Source: Oceanibaculum nanhaiense (GTDB lineage Bacteria; Pseudomonadota; Alphaproteobacteria; Oceanibaculales; Oceanibaculaceae). From it: DNA of 64,000 nt. Positions 1 through 9,384 of this stretch are shown one piece after another. The first letter of the stretch is position 1; each line of letters opens with the position of its first letter. Location: the NCBI RefSeq assembly GCF_002148795.1, contig NZ_MPOB01000013.1:1-64000 (forward strand), in the 5' to 3' direction. The position numbers and the translations under genes are program-made. A model generated the notes under the pieces. It did not search any database, was not told where the DNA came from, and worked only from the letters and a program-made list of their open reading frames with translations.

Positions 1-2
1 AT

Positions 3-209
3 AAAATAAAATGGCTCAACCATACGCAGGGAGAGAGAAATTATGAGAGTGTATCATTCATAATTAGAGATGATGCATTGCCAAGTCCTTTATCTGATGT
101 GCTAAAATTTAAAAAAGGAAGTGCATATACTGACAATAAAGAAGATGTGTACGGAAAGTTCAAGTTTGTATATTCGTCTGATATTATTTTTTGTTCAAAA
201 AACCGCTAA
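3..209 (+). CDS. C-terminal tail of an unrecognised AT-rich gene (5' end outside window)
   Basis: An open frame runs in from the left edge and stops at TAA 207-209, giving about 68 residues with a credible, non-repetitive composition (contains WLNHTQGERNYES and KGSAYTDNKEDVYGKF). It is AT-rich, unlike the GC-rich genes that follow, so it looks like acquired DNA or the edge of a genomic island. I do not recognise the family and propose no function. The frame has no obvious start inside the window; an out-of-frame ATG ORF that overlaps it looks less protein-like. It could also be a chance open frame in AT-rich DNA, though that is uncommon at this length. Confidence 0.45.
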   Translation, partial: KIKWLNHTQGERNYESVSFIIRDDALPSPLSDVLKFKKGSAYTDNKEDVYGKFKFVYSSDIIFCSKNR

Positions 210-411
210 GCATTATTTTTGGCCGTTAGGCCGAAGTGACGACGTTCTCTCGTTGACCCCACCGAATTTTTGTCATCATACTTTACAACATAAAGCTGCC
301 CTAAGGCGGTGCTGATGAACAGAGGCGGGGCGAAGTGGATGCAGCAACACATTGAATTCACGACGGAACCGCCTGTTTCGTGTCGCCACTCTCTCTTGAG
401 AGGCTGAGGGC
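210..411. other. AT-to-GC transition, no gene seen
   Basis: Non-coding stretch between the foreign-looking gene tail and the ABC permease. Composition moves from AT-rich to GC-rich at roughly 290-330. A purine-rich GAGGCTGAGGG just before 412 can serve as the ribosome binding site of the permease gene. No transposase, tRNA or clear att-like repeat is visible at the junction. Confidence 0.5.
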
Positions 412-1302
412 ATGGCGGCGGTCACCGAGGGCGGCAATGTTACTGGCAATGCCGCCGAGGCACCCGGCCTGCTCTCGCGTGCCGGCACGGCGATCCGGCG
501 CAACCCGACGATCTTCATCGGCGGGGCCATCCTGCTGATCCTGATCGTGCTGGCGGCCATCGCGCCGTGGATCACCGGCGACCCGCTGAAGCTCACCCCG
601 TCGCAGCGCCTGCGCCCGCCGTCGGAGCGCTGGTGGTTCGGCACCGACCAGTATGGCCGCGACGTCTATTCGCGCACCATCTATGGCGCCCGTGTCTCGC
701 TTGTGGTGGGGCTGGCGGTCGCCGCCTTCGCCAGTGTCATCGGGCTGACGCTGGGGCTGCTCTGCGGTTATTTCCGCAAGGTGGACGCCATCGTCATGCG
801 GGTGATGGACGGTATCATGTCGATCCCCTCGATCCTGCTGGCGATTGCGCTGATCACGCTGACCCGGCCCGGCCTCGGCATCGTGCTGGTCGCCATCGTC
901 ATCCCGGAGGTGCCGCGCATCGTGCGGCTGACCCGTTCGGTCGTGCTGTCGATCCGCAGCCAGCCCTATATCGAGAGCGCCATATCGGGCGGCACGCGCG
1001 GGCCGAAGCTGCTGGTGAAGCACATCCTGCCCAACACCATGGCGCCGCTGATCGTGCAGGCGACCTATGTCTGCGCCTCGGCGATGCTGGTGGAGGCGGG
1101 GCTGTCCTTCCTGGGCGCCGGCGTGCCGCCGGAAATCCCGAGCTGGGGCAACATCATCTCGCAGGGCCGCACCTTCTTCCAGATCGCGCCTTGGAGCATC
1201 CTGATCCCCGGCGCCTTCCTCACCCTCACCGTGCTGGCGGTGAACATGCTGGGCGACGGCTTGCGCGACCGGCTGGACCCGAGATTGTCGAGGCGCATGT
1301 GA
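412..1302 (+). CDS. ABC transporter permease, DppC/OppC family
   Basis: Second integral-membrane subunit of a peptide/nickel-type ABC importer, 296 residues, the normal length. The N-terminal OppC_N-type helix (around residues 33-55, very rich in I/L/A) is followed by the conserved [13 protein letters not shown] segment typical of DppC proteins and then by the binding-protein-dependent permease domain. The EAA-like coupling loop reads [12 protein letters not shown] before HILPNTMAP. It overlaps the next ATPase gene by 4 bp. The partner permease (DppB) and the solute-binding protein that normally precede this gene are absent; the upstream sequence is unrelated AT-rich DNA. The substrate is likely a small peptide, amide or amino-acid derivative, judging from the amidases downstream. 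Confidence 0.93.
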   Translation: MAAVTEGGNVTGNAAEAPGLLSRAGTAIRRNPTIFIGGAILLILIVLAAIAPWITGDPLKLTPSQRLRPPSERWWFGTDQYGRDVYSRTIYGARVSLVVGLAVAAFASVIGLTLGLLCGYFRKVDAIVMRVMDGIMSIPSILLAIALITLTRPGLGIVLVAIVIPEVPRIVRLTRSVVLSIRSQPYIESAISGGTRGPKLLVKHILPNTMAPLIVQATYVCASAMLVEAGLSFLGAGVPPEIPSWGNIISQGRTFFQIAPWSILIPGAFLTLTVLAVNMLGDGLRDRLDPRLSRRM

Positions 1303-2300
1303 GCATCCTGAAGGTTCGCGACCTGAAGACCCATTTCTTCACGCAGGACGGCGTGGTGCGCGCCGTCGATGGGGTGTCCTTCGAGGTCAGCCAGGGCGAG
1401 ACGCTGGCCATTGTCGGTGAATCGGGCTGCGGCAAGTCGGTCACCTCGCTGTCGATCCTGCGGCTGATCCAGGCGGAAACCGGCCGTATCGTCGAAGGCT
1501 CCATCGAGTTCGAGGGGCGCGATCTCGTGAAACTCTCCGAGGATGAGATGCGGGCGATCCGCGGCCACGAGATCTCGATGATCTTCCAGGAACCGATGAC
1601 CAGCTTGAATCCGGTGCTGACCATCGGCACGCAGATCGCCGAGAATGTGGTGCGGCATATGCATGTGTCATGGAAGCAGGGGCTGGACCGCGCGCAGGAA
1701 ATGCTGGAGCTGGTCGGCATCGCGGACGCCAGGCGCCGGCTGTCGGAATATCCGCATCAGCTGTCCGGCGGCATGCGCCAGCGTGTGATGATCGCCATCG
1801 CACTCTCCTGCAATCCCAAGGTACTGATTGCCGACGAGCCGACCACCGCGCTGGATGTCACCATTCAGGCGCAGATCCTCGACCTGATGATCGAGCTGAA
1901 GCAGAAGATCGACGCCGCCATCATCCTCATCACCCATGATCTCGGCGTGGTGGCGGAAACCGCGCAGCGCGTCGTCGTCATGTATGCCGGCCGCAAGGTC
2001 GAGGAGGCGACGGTCGAGGAACTGTTCGAGAATCCGCTGCATCCCTACACGCGCGGTCTGATGCGTGCGGTGCCGCGCCTCGACATCGATGCCGAGGCAG
2101 AAGGGCGTCGCGCCCGCCTGCAGGAAATTCCGGGCCTGGTGCCGGTTCTGACCCAGCCGATCCCCGGCTGCGCCTTCGCGCCGCGCTGTACCTTCGCCAC
2201 CGACCGCTGCCACGCCGAACGGCCGCCATTGGTCGAGAGCCGGCCGGGCCATGTCGCCGCCTGCTGGGAAACCGCCCGCGTGCTGGAGAGTGCCGCATGA
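1299..2300 (+). CDS. Peptide-type ABC transporter ATPase, DppD/OppD family
   Basis: Cytoplasmic ATPase subunit, 333 residues from a GTG start that overlaps the stop of the permease gene (ATGTGA). This start gives [13 protein letters not shown], the usual beginning for the family; the longer upstream frame is a shadow of the permease. Walker A is GESGCGKS, the Q-loop lies in [11 protein letters not shown], the signature is LSGGMRQR and Walker B is [12 protein letters not shown], followed by the H-loop THDLG. A C-terminal oligopeptide-type extension carries the cysteines of [15 protein letters not shown]. It pairs with the next ATPase to power one importer. Confidence 0.95.
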   Translation: MSILKVRDLKTHFFTQDGVVRAVDGVSFEVSQGETLAIVGESGCGKSVTSLSILRLIQAETGRIVEGSIEFEGRDLVKLSEDEMRAIRGHEISMIFQEPMTSLNPVLTIGTQIAENVVRHMHVSWKQGLDRAQEMLELVGIADARRRLSEYPHQLSGGMRQRVMIAIALSCNPKVLIADEPTTALDVTIQAQILDLMIELKQKIDAAIILITHDLGVVAETAQRVVVMYAGRKVEEATVEELFENPLHPYTRGLMRAVPRLDIDAEAEGRRARLQEIPGLVPVLTQPIPGCAFAPRCTFATDRCHAERPPLVESRPGHVAACWETARVLESAA

Positions 2301-3310
2301 GCGCCGAACATCCGAGCCTCGAAGTCCGCAAGCTGGTGAAGCATTTCCCGATTCTGGGTGGCTTTCTGCAGCGCCAGGTCGGTGCGGTGCGCGCGGTGGA
2401 TGGCGTGTCGTTCAGCCTGAAGCGCGGCGAGACACTGGGCGTAGTCGGCGAATCCGGCTGCGGCAAATCCACCGTCGGCAAGACGGTACTGAAGCTGCTG
2501 GAACCGACATCGGGCGAAATCCTGCTGGGCGGGGTGGATGTCACGCATCTCAGCCAGGGCCAGATGTGGGAACATAGGCGGCGCATCCAGACCGTGTTCC
2601 AGGACCCGTATTCCTCGATGAATCCCCGGCTGCGGGCGGGCACCATCGTTGGCGAGCCGCTGGAGAATTACAGCCTCGCGCACGGCAAGGAGAAGGACGA
2701 GCGGGTCGCGGCCCTGTTCCAGCGCGTCGGCCTGCGGCCGGAGAACATGCGCAAATACACGCATGAATTCTCCGGCGGCCAGCGCCAGCGTCTCGGCATC
2801 GCCAAGGCGCTGTCGGTCAATCCCGACGTGATCGTGGCCGACGAGCCGGTATCCGCGCTCGACGTGTCGGTGCAGGCGCAGGTGCTGAACCTGATGATCG
2901 ATCTGCAGGAGGAATACCGGCTCGCCTACCTGTTCATCAGCCATGATCTGGCGGTGATGCGCCATATCAGCCACCGCATCGCAGTGATGTATCTGGGCCG
3001 GGTGGTCGAACTGACCGACAAGCGCACGCTGTTCACGCGGCCGCTGCATCCCTATACCGAGGCGCTGCTGTCGGCGGCGCCGATCCCCGACCCGAAGAAG
3101 AAGCGCGCCGACCGGCTGATTCTGCAGGGCGATGTGCCGAGCCCCGCCAAGCCGCCGAGCGGCTGCCATTTCCACACCCGCTGCCCCTATGTGCTTCCCG
3201 AATGCCGGCAGATCGATCCGGCGCTGCTGGAGGTCGCCCCCGGCCAGCAGGTTGCCTGCCTCCGTCGACCGGTCGGCGGCGATGCCGCGCCGCTTACCCC
3301 CAGCATCTAA
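2297..3310 (+). CDS. Peptide-type ABC transporter ATPase, DppF/OppF family
   Basis: Second ATPase of the importer, 337 residues, joined to the first by a 4-bp ATGA overlap that implies translational coupling. It has Walker [10 protein letters not shown], the Q-loop [12 protein letters not shown], signature SGGQRQR, Walker [13 protein letters not shown] and the ISHDLAVM switch histidine. The C-terminal oligo_HPY-type region holds [11 protein letters not shown]. DppD/DppF pairs act as heterodimers, so together with the permease this gives three of the five usual subunits. The amidase gene starts 23 bp downstream and is probably cotranscribed. Confidence 0.95.
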   Translation: MSAEHPSLEVRKLVKHFPILGGFLQRQVGAVRAVDGVSFSLKRGETLGVVGESGCGKSTVGKTVLKLLEPTSGEILLGGVDVTHLSQGQMWEHRRRIQTVFQDPYSSMNPRLRAGTIVGEPLENYSLAHGKEKDERVAALFQRVGLRPENMRKYTHEFSGGQRQRLGIAKALSVNPDVIVADEPVSALDVSVQAQVLNLMIDLQEEYRLAYLFISHDLAVMRHISHRIAVMYLGRVVELTDKRTLFTRPLHPYTEALLSAAPIPDPKKKRADRLILQGDVPSPAKPPSGCHFHTRCPYVLPECRQIDPALLEVAPGQQVACLRRPVGGDAAPLTPSI

Positions 3311-3333
3311 CCCCCGTAACGAAAGCCTGTCGC

Positions 3334-4824
3334 ATGTCTGCCGAATCGCTGCTGTCCCTGTCCGCCGTCGAATTGCGCCGCCGCATCGGCACGAAGGAGG
3401 TTTCCCCGGTCGAGCTGCTGGAAGCCTGCATTGGGCGTATCGAGGCGGTGAACCCGGCGGTGAACGCGATTGCCGCCAAGGGCTACAAACGCGCACGGGA
3501 AGAAGCGAAGGCTGCCGAGGCGGCGGTGCTGAAGGGCGGCGACCTGGGGCCGCTGCACGGTCTGCCGCTCGGCGTGAAGGATCTGCAGGATACCGAGGGG
3601 TTGCTGACCACGCACGGTTCGCCGCTCTACCGCGACAATGTGCCGAAGAAGGATTCGGCGCAGATCGCGCTGGCCCGGAAGGGCGGGGCCATCGTGACCG
3701 CCAAGACCAACGTGCCGGAATTCGGCGCCGGGGCCAACTCGCGCAACCCGGTCTGGGGCGCCACCGGCAACCCGTTTAACCCCACGCTGAATGCCGGTGG
3801 CTCGTCCGGCGGTTCGGCGGCGGCGCTGGCCTGCGACATGCTGCCGATCTGCACCGGCTCCGACACTGGCGGCTCCTTGCGCATCCCCGCCGCGATCTGC
3901 GGCATCGTCGGCTTCCGCCCCTCGCCGGGGCTGGTGCCGATGGACGGGCGCGGCCTCGGCTGGACGCCGATCTCCGTGCTCGGGCCGATGGGGCGGACTG
4001 TGGCGGATACCCGCCTGCTGTTCGCCAGCCAGGTCGGGGTGGATGACCGCGATCCGCTGTCGCAGCCGGTCGATCCGCAGGAAATCGCCGCCTATCGACC
4101 GGTCGATCTGGGGACGTTGCGCGTCGCCTGGAGTGCCGATTTCGGCCTGTGCCCGGTCTCGTCCGAGATCAAGCAGCTGATGCGCGGCCGCATGAAAGCG
4201 ATGGGCCATCTGTTCAGGAGCTGCGACGAACTGGATTTCGATTTCGGCGAGGCGGACCGCATGTTCGACGTGGTGCGCGGGCAGAGCTACCTCGCGCGCT
4301 ATCACCATTCCTACAATAACGAGCGCGAGAAGCTGGGGCCGAACATCATCGCCAATTACGAGCTGGCGGCCTCCATGTCGCTGGCCGACGCGGCCTGGGC
4401 GCATACCGAGCAGACCAGCCTGTTCCGCCGGTTCCAGGCGCTCTACAAGGACTATGACCTGATCCTGGCGCCGACCACGCCGGTCTCGCCCTTCCCCTGG
4501 GCACAGCTCTATCTGCAGGAACTCGAAGGCCAGAAGCTGCGCAACTACTATCACTGGCTGGCGCTGACCTACTTCATCACGCTGACCACCAACCCGTCGA
4601 TCTCGCTGCCCTGCGGCGTCGATGCGCAGGGCATGCCGTTCGGGCTGCAGGCCATCGGCCGCTTCCGCGGCGATCTGGAGTTGCTGAACATCGCACAGGG
4701 CATGGAGCAGGCCTTTGCCGGCATTGCGGGCCTCGGCCGCCCGAAGCCGGATCTGGCGACGCTGGCGACGCCGCGTCCGGATCTGAAATCCATCGTCACG
4801 GCCCCGCCGGCGGAGAGTGTCTGA
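3334..4824 (+). CDS. Amidase-signature family hydrolase
   Basis: Hydrolyses an amide bond with the Ser-cisSer-Lys triad of the amidase-signature family. The lysine is in GLPLGVKDLQDTEG (near residue 80), the glycine/serine-rich core is NAGGSSGGSAAALA and the nucleophile region is GSDTGGSLRIPAA. At 496 residues from ATG it has the normal family length; a longer in-frame extension upstream overlaps the ATPase gene and is rejected. The family cannot be pinned to one substrate from sequence. Its position behind a peptide ABC importer and before amino-acid-processing enzymes suggests it cleaves an imported amide or peptide-like compound. Confidence 0.92.
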   Translation: MSAESLLSLSAVELRRRIGTKEVSPVELLEACIGRIEAVNPAVNAIAAKGYKRAREEAKAAEAAVLKGGDLGPLHGLPLGVKDLQDTEGLLTTHGSPLYRDNVPKKDSAQIALARKGGAIVTAKTNVPEFGAGANSRNPVWGATGNPFNPTLNAGGSSGGSAAALACDMLPICTGSDTGGSLRIPAAICGIVGFRPSPGLVPMDGRGLGWTPISVLGPMGRTVADTRLLFASQVGVDDRDPLSQPVDPQEIAAYRPVDLGTLRVAWSADFGLCPVSSEIKQLMRGRMKAMGHLFRSCDELDFDFGEADRMFDVVRGQSYLARYHHSYNNEREKLGPNIIANYELAASMSLADAAWAHTEQTSLFRRFQALYKDYDLILAPTTPVSPFPWAQLYLQELEGQKLRNYYHWLALTYFITLTTNPSISLPCGVDAQGMPFGLQAIGRFRGDLELLNIAQGMEQAFAGIAGLGRPKPDLATLATPRPDLKSIVTAPPAESV

Positions 4825-4837
4825 GAGTTTACAGAAT

Positions 4838-4918
4838 CGTCATCCTCGGGCTTGACCCGAGGATCCATAGAAGCGGCGCTGTGCGCTGGATGGTCGGATC
4901 AAGTCCGACCATGACGAC
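4838..4918. repeat. Cloverleaf-like palindromic intergenic repeat
   Basis: An 81-bp element between the amidase and the PLP enzyme. Its ends CGTCAT and ATGACG can pair, and inside are two strong hairpins (8-bp arms TCCTCGGG/CCCGAGGA at 4843-4863 and TGGTCGGA/TCCGACCA at 4891-4911) with a weaker middle one (AGCG/CGCT). The minus strand reads MDPRVKPEDDD, a peptide I recall as a frequent spurious small-protein call in alphaproteobacterial genomes, so this is probably one copy of a common dispersed repeat. No second copy was noticed in the window. It may also act as an RNA processing or termination element inside the operon. Confidence 0.8.
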
Positions 4919-4935
4919 AGAATAGAGAGCAGAAA

Positions 4936-6021
4936 ATGAACATCGAAAAGCTGAAGCGGGAGATCGCCCTCAATTATTCCACCCCGGCGGTGGTCATCGA
5001 CCTCGACGTGGTGGAGCGCAACATCGCCCGCGTGCAGGCGCTGTGCGACAAGGCGGGCGTGGCCAACCGGCCGCACATCAAGACCCACAAGAGCCCGGTA
5101 CTGGCCGCGCTGCAGCGTAAGGCCGGCGCGTCCGGCATCACCTGCCAGAAGCTGGGCGAGGCCGAGGTGATGGCCGATGGCGGGCAGGACGACATCTTCA
5201 TCAGCTACAATCTGCTGGGCGACGAGAAGATGGGGCGCCTCGCGAAGCTGATGCAGCGCGTGACCATGCGCGTCGCCGCCGACAATCCCATCGTGGTTGG
5301 CGATCTGGCCAAGGCCGCAGCTATGGCCGGAAAGTCGCTCGACGTGGTGGTGGAATGCGATACCGGGCGCAAGCGCTCCGGCGTCGAGAGCCCGGCGGGC
5401 GCGATTGCCGTCGCCCGCGCCATCAAGGAGGCCGACGGGCTGAATTTCGCCGGCTTCATGCTCTACCCGCCCGAGGATGCGATGGCGGAGACGCAGGTCT
5501 TTCTCGACACCGCAACGGCGGGCGTGCGCGACATGGGGCTGGAGGTCATGGTGGTGTCCTCCGGCGGCACGCCGAATCTCGTCAATCTCGGCAAGATCAA
5601 GGGGGCGACCGAGCATCGCGCCGGCACCTGCATCTTCAACGACCGGATGATGCTGGCCTGTGGTGCGGCCACGCTGGAGGATTGCGCGCTGACCGTCTAT
5701 TCGACGGTGGTGAGCCGCGCCGCGCCGGAACGCGGCATCCTCGACGCCGGCTCCAAGACGCTGACCGTCGAGACCATGCCGGGGCTGGACGGGCACGGGC
5801 TGATCCTCGACCACCCGCAGGCGCGCATCCCGAAATTCTCGGAGGAACACGGCTTCCTCGACCTGTCGGCCTGCAATGAGCGGCCGGGCGTGGGCGAGGT
5901 GGTGCGCATCGTGCCGAACCATGTCTGCGTCGTCTGCAACATGGTGGACCGCTATGTCACCGTGCGCGGCGACGAGATAATCGGCGAACTGCCGGTGGCC
6001 GCGCGCGGCCGGCTGAGCTGA
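4936..6021 (+). CDS. DSD1-family PLP enzyme (D-serine dehydratase / D-threonine aldolase-like)
   Basis: Fold-type III PLP enzyme of 361 residues, acting on D-amino or 3-hydroxy-D-amino acids. The N-terminal alanine-racemase-type barrel begins with STPAVVIDLDVVERN, and the cofactor lysine lies in NRPHIKTHKSP (around residue 53). The C-terminal metal-binding HxC pair typical of D-serine dehydratase and D-threonine aldolase relatives is seen in PNHVCVVCNMVDRY. The next gene starts 16 bp downstream, so the two are cotranscribed. The exact reaction (dehydratase, aldolase or 3-hydroxyaspartate aldolase) cannot be told from sequence. It suggests that the locus processes D-configured products released by the amidases or the deacetylase. 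Confidence 0.88.
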   Translation: MNIEKLKREIALNYSTPAVVIDLDVVERNIARVQALCDKAGVANRPHIKTHKSPVLAALQRKAGASGITCQKLGEAEVMADGGQDDIFISYNLLGDEKMGRLAKLMQRVTMRVAADNPIVVGDLAKAAAMAGKSLDVVVECDTGRKRSGVESPAGAIAVARAIKEADGLNFAGFMLYPPEDAMAETQVFLDTATAGVRDMGLEVMVVSSGGTPNLVNLGKIKGATEHRAGTCIFNDRMMLACGAATLEDCALTVYSTVVSRAAPERGILDAGSKTLTVETMPGLDGHGLILDHPQARIPKFSEEHGFLDLSACNERPGVGEVVRIVPNHVCVVCNMVDRYVTVRGDEIIGELPVAARGRLS

Positions 6022-6037
6022 GAAGAGGGAGCGGGCA

Positions 6038-7156
6038 ATGCACGATCTGGTGCTGAAGGGCGGCCGGGTGATCGATCCGGCGCAGGGGCTGGACAAGGTC
6101 ACCGATGTCGGGTTCGCGGGCGGCAAGGTGGCCGCCCTCGGCGACGGGCTGGAAGGCAAGGAAGTCCGCGACGTTTCCGGCAAGATCGTCACGCCGGGCC
6201 TGATCGATCTGCACACCCATGTCTATTACGGCGGCACCTCGCTGGGTGTCGATCCCGATTCCTATGCGCGGCAGGCCGGCTGCACCACGCTGATCGACGC
6301 CGGATCGGCCGGGCCGGGCAACATTCTGGGCTTCCGCAAGCATGTGATCGAGCGCTCGGAAACCCGCATCGTGCCGCTGATCAATATCTCCTATCCCGGC
6401 ATCTTCGCCTTCTCACTGAATGTGATGTTCGGCGAGAACGAGAATCTGCGCCTCATCTCCTCGCCGGAATGCCTGAAGGCGGCGCGCGAGCATGCCGATC
6501 TGGTGCGCGGCATCAAGGTTCGTGTTGGCCGCACCACCAGCGGCCCGATGGCGATTGCCCCGCTCGACATGGCGCTGGAGGTGGCGGACCATGCCGGGCT
6601 GCCGGTCATGGTGCATCTGGATTCGCCACCGCCCTACCGCAGCGAGGTCATGCCGCGCCTGCGCAAGGGCGATATCCTGACGCACTGCTTCCGGCCGTTC
6701 CCGAACAGCCCGGTGGCCGGCGACATGAATATCCATGACGATGTGCTGGAGGCGCGCGAACGCGGCGTGATCTTCGATATCGGCCATGGCAAGGGCAGCT
6801 TCGGCTTCGAGACCGCGCTGACGATGCTGAAACACGGCTTCCTGCCGGACGTGATCTCCAGCGACGTGCATGTGCTGTCGATCCAGGGGCCTGCCTTCGA
6901 CCAGCTGTCCACCATGTCGAAATTCATGGCCATCGGCGTGCCGCTGGTGGAGGTGATCCGCGCCAGCACGATCAATGCGGCGAAGGCGGTGAACCTTGAT
7001 GACCGCGGCACGCTGAAGCCCGGCCTGCTGGGCGATGCGACAGTGCTGGAGGTGGAGGAGGGCAGCTTCGATTTCCGGGATTCGACCGGAGAGACGCACA
7101 AGGGCACGCAGCATCTGCGCTGCGGCGGGATCGTGCTGAACGGCCGTTGGTGGTAG
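6038..7156 (+). CDS. Amidohydrolase/deacetylase-family metallohydrolase
   Basis: Metal-dependent TIM-barrel amidohydrolase of 372 residues, related to dihydroorotase and the EF_0837-type group of probable amidohydrolases. Metal ligands visible are the HTH pair in GLIDLHTHVYYGG, the candidate bridging lysine in RGIKVRVGRT, the histidines in VMVHLD and ILTHCF, and the aspartate in ISSDVHVLS. A purine-rich ribosome site (AGAAGAGGGAGCGGG) precedes ATG. Members often sit beside DSD1-like or selenocysteine-synthase-like PLP enzymes, which matches this context. The substrate is probably an N-acyl or cyclic amide of an amino acid; this is inference. Confidence 0.88.
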   Translation: MHDLVLKGGRVIDPAQGLDKVTDVGFAGGKVAALGDGLEGKEVRDVSGKIVTPGLIDLHTHVYYGGTSLGVDPDSYARQAGCTTLIDAGSAGPGNILGFRKHVIERSETRIVPLINISYPGIFAFSLNVMFGENENLRLISSPECLKAAREHADLVRGIKVRVGRTTSGPMAIAPLDMALEVADHAGLPVMVHLDSPPPYRSEVMPRLRKGDILTHCFRPFPNSPVAGDMNIHDDVLEARERGVIFDIGHGKGSFGFETALTMLKHGFLPDVISSDVHVLSIQGPAFDQLSTMSKFMAIGVPLVEVIRASTINAAKAVNLDDRGTLKPGLLGDATVLEVEEGSFDFRDSTGETHKGTQHLRCGGIVLNGRWW

Positions 7157-7174
7157 CGGGCGCTGGTGGTGAGG

Positions 7175-8116
7175 TCAGCGCACGCCGAGGAACGAGAGCA
7201 ACAGGGTCATCGTCGCCACCGACAGGGTGGTGGACAGGATGATCGCGGTTGCCGCCTGCGCATCGCCGGCATTGTAGCGCGCGCCGAACAGATAGACGTT
7301 CACGCCGACTGGCACCGAGGACACGATCACCGCGACATGCAGCCACAGCGGCTCCAGCGCGAAGACGTAATGGCCGATCAGGAACACCATCAGCGGGTGC
7401 AGCCCGAGCTTCAGCGCCGTCATCAGCGTCGCCTCGCCCAGCACCGCACCGCCGATGCGGTAGCCGGCCAGCGACGCCCCCATGGCAAAGATGGCGCAGG
7501 GCAGGGCGGCCCGGCCCAGCGTCGCGGTCAGCTGGTCCACCACCTTCGGCAGGTCGAAGCCGCTAAAATGCCAGGTCAGCCCCAGCAGAACGGCGACGAT
7601 GATCGGGTTGCGCACCAGCCCTTTGGCGATGTTGCGCGGAATCTGCCACATCTCCTGCCGGTTGCCGCGCGATCCCTCGATCAGGATGGTGATGACCGAC
7701 ATCAGCTGCCAGGAATGGAAGGCGATGATGAGGAACACCGGCAGCGCGCCTTCATCGCCATAGATTGTCAGGATCAGCGGAATACCCAGCAGCACCGTGT
7801 TGCCGAAGGCCCCGCCCATGCCAACGATGGAGGCGGTCGCGAAATCGCGTTTGAAGACGTATTTGCTGACCAGAAGGCCGGTCGCCCAGGCGATGTAGCC
7901 GCCGCCGAAATAGGCGATCAGGAAGCCCCACTCGACATCCTCTGGGAAATCCTGCGTCGCCATGGCGCGGAACATCAGCGCCGGGATCGCGAAATTGAAC
8001 ACAAAGGTGCTGAGGCCCTTGGTGGCGCCCTCCGAGAACAGGCCGAAGCGGGCGACGCCATAACCCAGGAACACGATCCCGAAGACCGGGACGATGATGT
8101 CCAGCAATATCTGCAT
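7175..8116 (-). CDS. AEC (auxin efflux carrier) family transporter
   Basis: Integral inner-membrane protein of 313 residues with about ten hydrophobic helices and the family-typical opening IIVPVFGIVFLGYGVARFG plus the FVFNFAIPALMFRAMA segment. AEC transporters move organic anions such as malate or malonate, or amino-acid-like compounds, by secondary transport. It is convergent with the amidohydrolase and divergent from the next amidase, with 92 bp between the two start codons. No strong Shine-Dalgarno is visible before its ATG. Substrate unknown; it may export or import an intermediate of the amide locus. Confidence 0.9.
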   Translation of the reverse strand: MQILLDIIVPVFGIVFLGYGVARFGLFSEGATKGLSTFVFNFAIPALMFRAMATQDFPEDVEWGFLIAYFGGGYIAWATGLLVSKYVFKRDFATASIVGMGGAFGNTVLLGIPLILTIYGDEGALPVFLIIAFHSWQLMSVITILIEGSRGNRQEMWQIPRNIAKGLVRNPIIVAVLLGLTWHFSGFDLPKVVDQLTATLGRAALPCAIFAMGASLAGYRIGGAVLGEATLMTALKLGLHPLMVFLIGHYVFALEPLWLHVAVIVSSVPVGVNVYLFGARYNAGDAQAATAIILSTTLSVATMTLLLSFLGVR

Positions 8117-8208
8117 GTCGGAACACGATCCGCTTGCGGTGAGTACGGCGCATCCTTTCGAGGACAGCCGGCTTTGTCGAGCACCAATCGCGCAAGGGAG
8201 ATCAGCCT

Positions 8209-9384
8209 ATGAAACAGGAGGTGAATGCCTTCGTTCCCGGCACATCCGTGAGGATCGCGGGGAAACCGGGCGGGCCGCTGTCGGACCTCAGCTTCGCGGC
8301 GAAGGATCTGTTCGATGTGGCGGGCCATCCGACCGGCGGCGGCAATCATGACTGGGCGAAGTATTATCGTATCCCCACGTCGCATGCCTGGACCGTTCAG
8401 GCGCTGCTCGATGCCGGTGCCACGCTGATCGGCAAGACCATCACCGACGAAATCTCGCTCGGTATCTTCGGCGAAAGCGCCTATGACGGCACGCCGCTGA
8501 ACAGTGCCGCCCCGGACCGGGTGCCGGGCGGTTCCTCCTCCGGTTCCGCCGCCGCCGTGGCGGCCGGGCTGTGCGACACCGCGCTGGGCACCGATACCGG
8601 CGGCTCGGTGCGCGTGCCCTCCAGCTTCTGCGGGCTATACGGCATCCGTCCGACGCATGGCCGCGTCAGTGTCGAAGGTCTGATGCCGCAGGCACCGAGT
8701 TCCGACACGGCCGGCTGGTTCGCCCGCGATGCCGCGGTTTTCGCGCGGGTGTCGGCGGTCATGCTGCAGGAGGCGATACCAGAGGCGTTGCCTACGAAAC
8801 TGCTGATCGCGACCGACGCCTTCGGTTTCGCCGATGCCGGAGTTGCAGAGGCGCTGCACCCGATGGTGGAACGGCTGGCCGCACTGCTCGGCAATTCCGA
8901 TGAGGTGCTGATGGCGCCACCGGGCCTGTCGGTCTGGGGCCGGGCGCAGCGCGTGCTGCAGCCCTATGAGGCGTGGCAGACCTTCCAACCCTGGCTGGAC
9001 GCCGTGAATCCGCGCCTCGCCTTTACCGTGGCGCGCGGGCTGATCGCCGGATCGCAGGTGACGCAGGAGGAGCGCAGCTGGGCCAGTCTGATGCGGCAGG
9101 AGGTGCGCGGCAGGCTGCGCCATCTGCTGCCGGCGGGCACCATCCTGTGCCTGCCGACGACGCCGTTCCCGGCACCCTTGCGCGGGCGGAGCGTCTCGGA
9201 ACAGCAGGCCGACCGCGACCGCATCCTGTGCCTGTGCGGGCATGGCGGGCTGGCCGGCATGCCGCAGGTGAATTTGCCGGGATCGACGGTGGGCGGGCTG
9301 CCCATTGGCCTCTCGATCCTGGGTGGCACCGGCACCGACGCGACCCTGGTTGCAGTGGCAAAAGCGATGGAGAACAATCAATGA
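8209..9384 (+). CDS. Amidase-signature hydrolase (AtzE/AtzF/HpxY-like context)
   Basis: Second amidase-signature enzyme of the locus, 391 residues, a compact form without extra domains. Triad positions are the lysine in LSFAAKDLFDVAG, the SSSGSAA core in RVPGGSSSGSAAAVA and the nucleophile region in GTDTGGSVRVPSS. An AACAGGAG-type ribosome site begins at the start. The stop overlaps the start of the AtzH-like gene (ATGA), an arrangement known from triazine and oxalurate pathways, where an AtzE/HpxY amidase travels with a DUF3225 protein. The small AtzG/HpxX subunit was not found here, so the enzyme may act alone. The substrate could be a ureide, biuret-type or other small amide. Confidence 0.9.
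   Translation: MKQEVNAFVPGTSVRIAGKPGGPLSDLSFAAKDLFDVAGHPTGGGNHDWAKYYRIPTSHAWTVQALLDAGATLIGKTITDEISLGIFGESAYDGTPLNSAAPDRVPGGSSSGSAAAVAAGLCDTALGTDTGGSVRVPSSFCGLYGIRPTHGRVSVEGLMPQAPSSDTAGWFARDAAVFARVSAVMLQEAIPEALPTKLLIATDAFGFADAGVAEALHPMVERLAALLGNSDEVLMAPPGLSVWGRAQRVLQPYEAWQTFQPWLDAVNPRLAFTVARGLIAGSQVTQEERSWASLMRQEVRGRLRHLLPAGTILCLPTTPFPAPLRGRSVSEQQADRDRILCLCGHGGLAGMPQVNLPGSTVGGLPIGLSILGGTGTDATLVAVAKAMENNQ

Noticed and set aside
121-315. A 64-residue plus-strand frame near the left edge
   Set aside because: It overlaps the better-looking frame that enters from the edge, lacks a ribosome site and has an unlikely composition.
4569-4868. Small minus-strand protein beginning MDPRVKPEDDD
   Set aside because: It starts inside a palindromic intergenic repeat and runs antisense to the amidase; this is a known type of false call.
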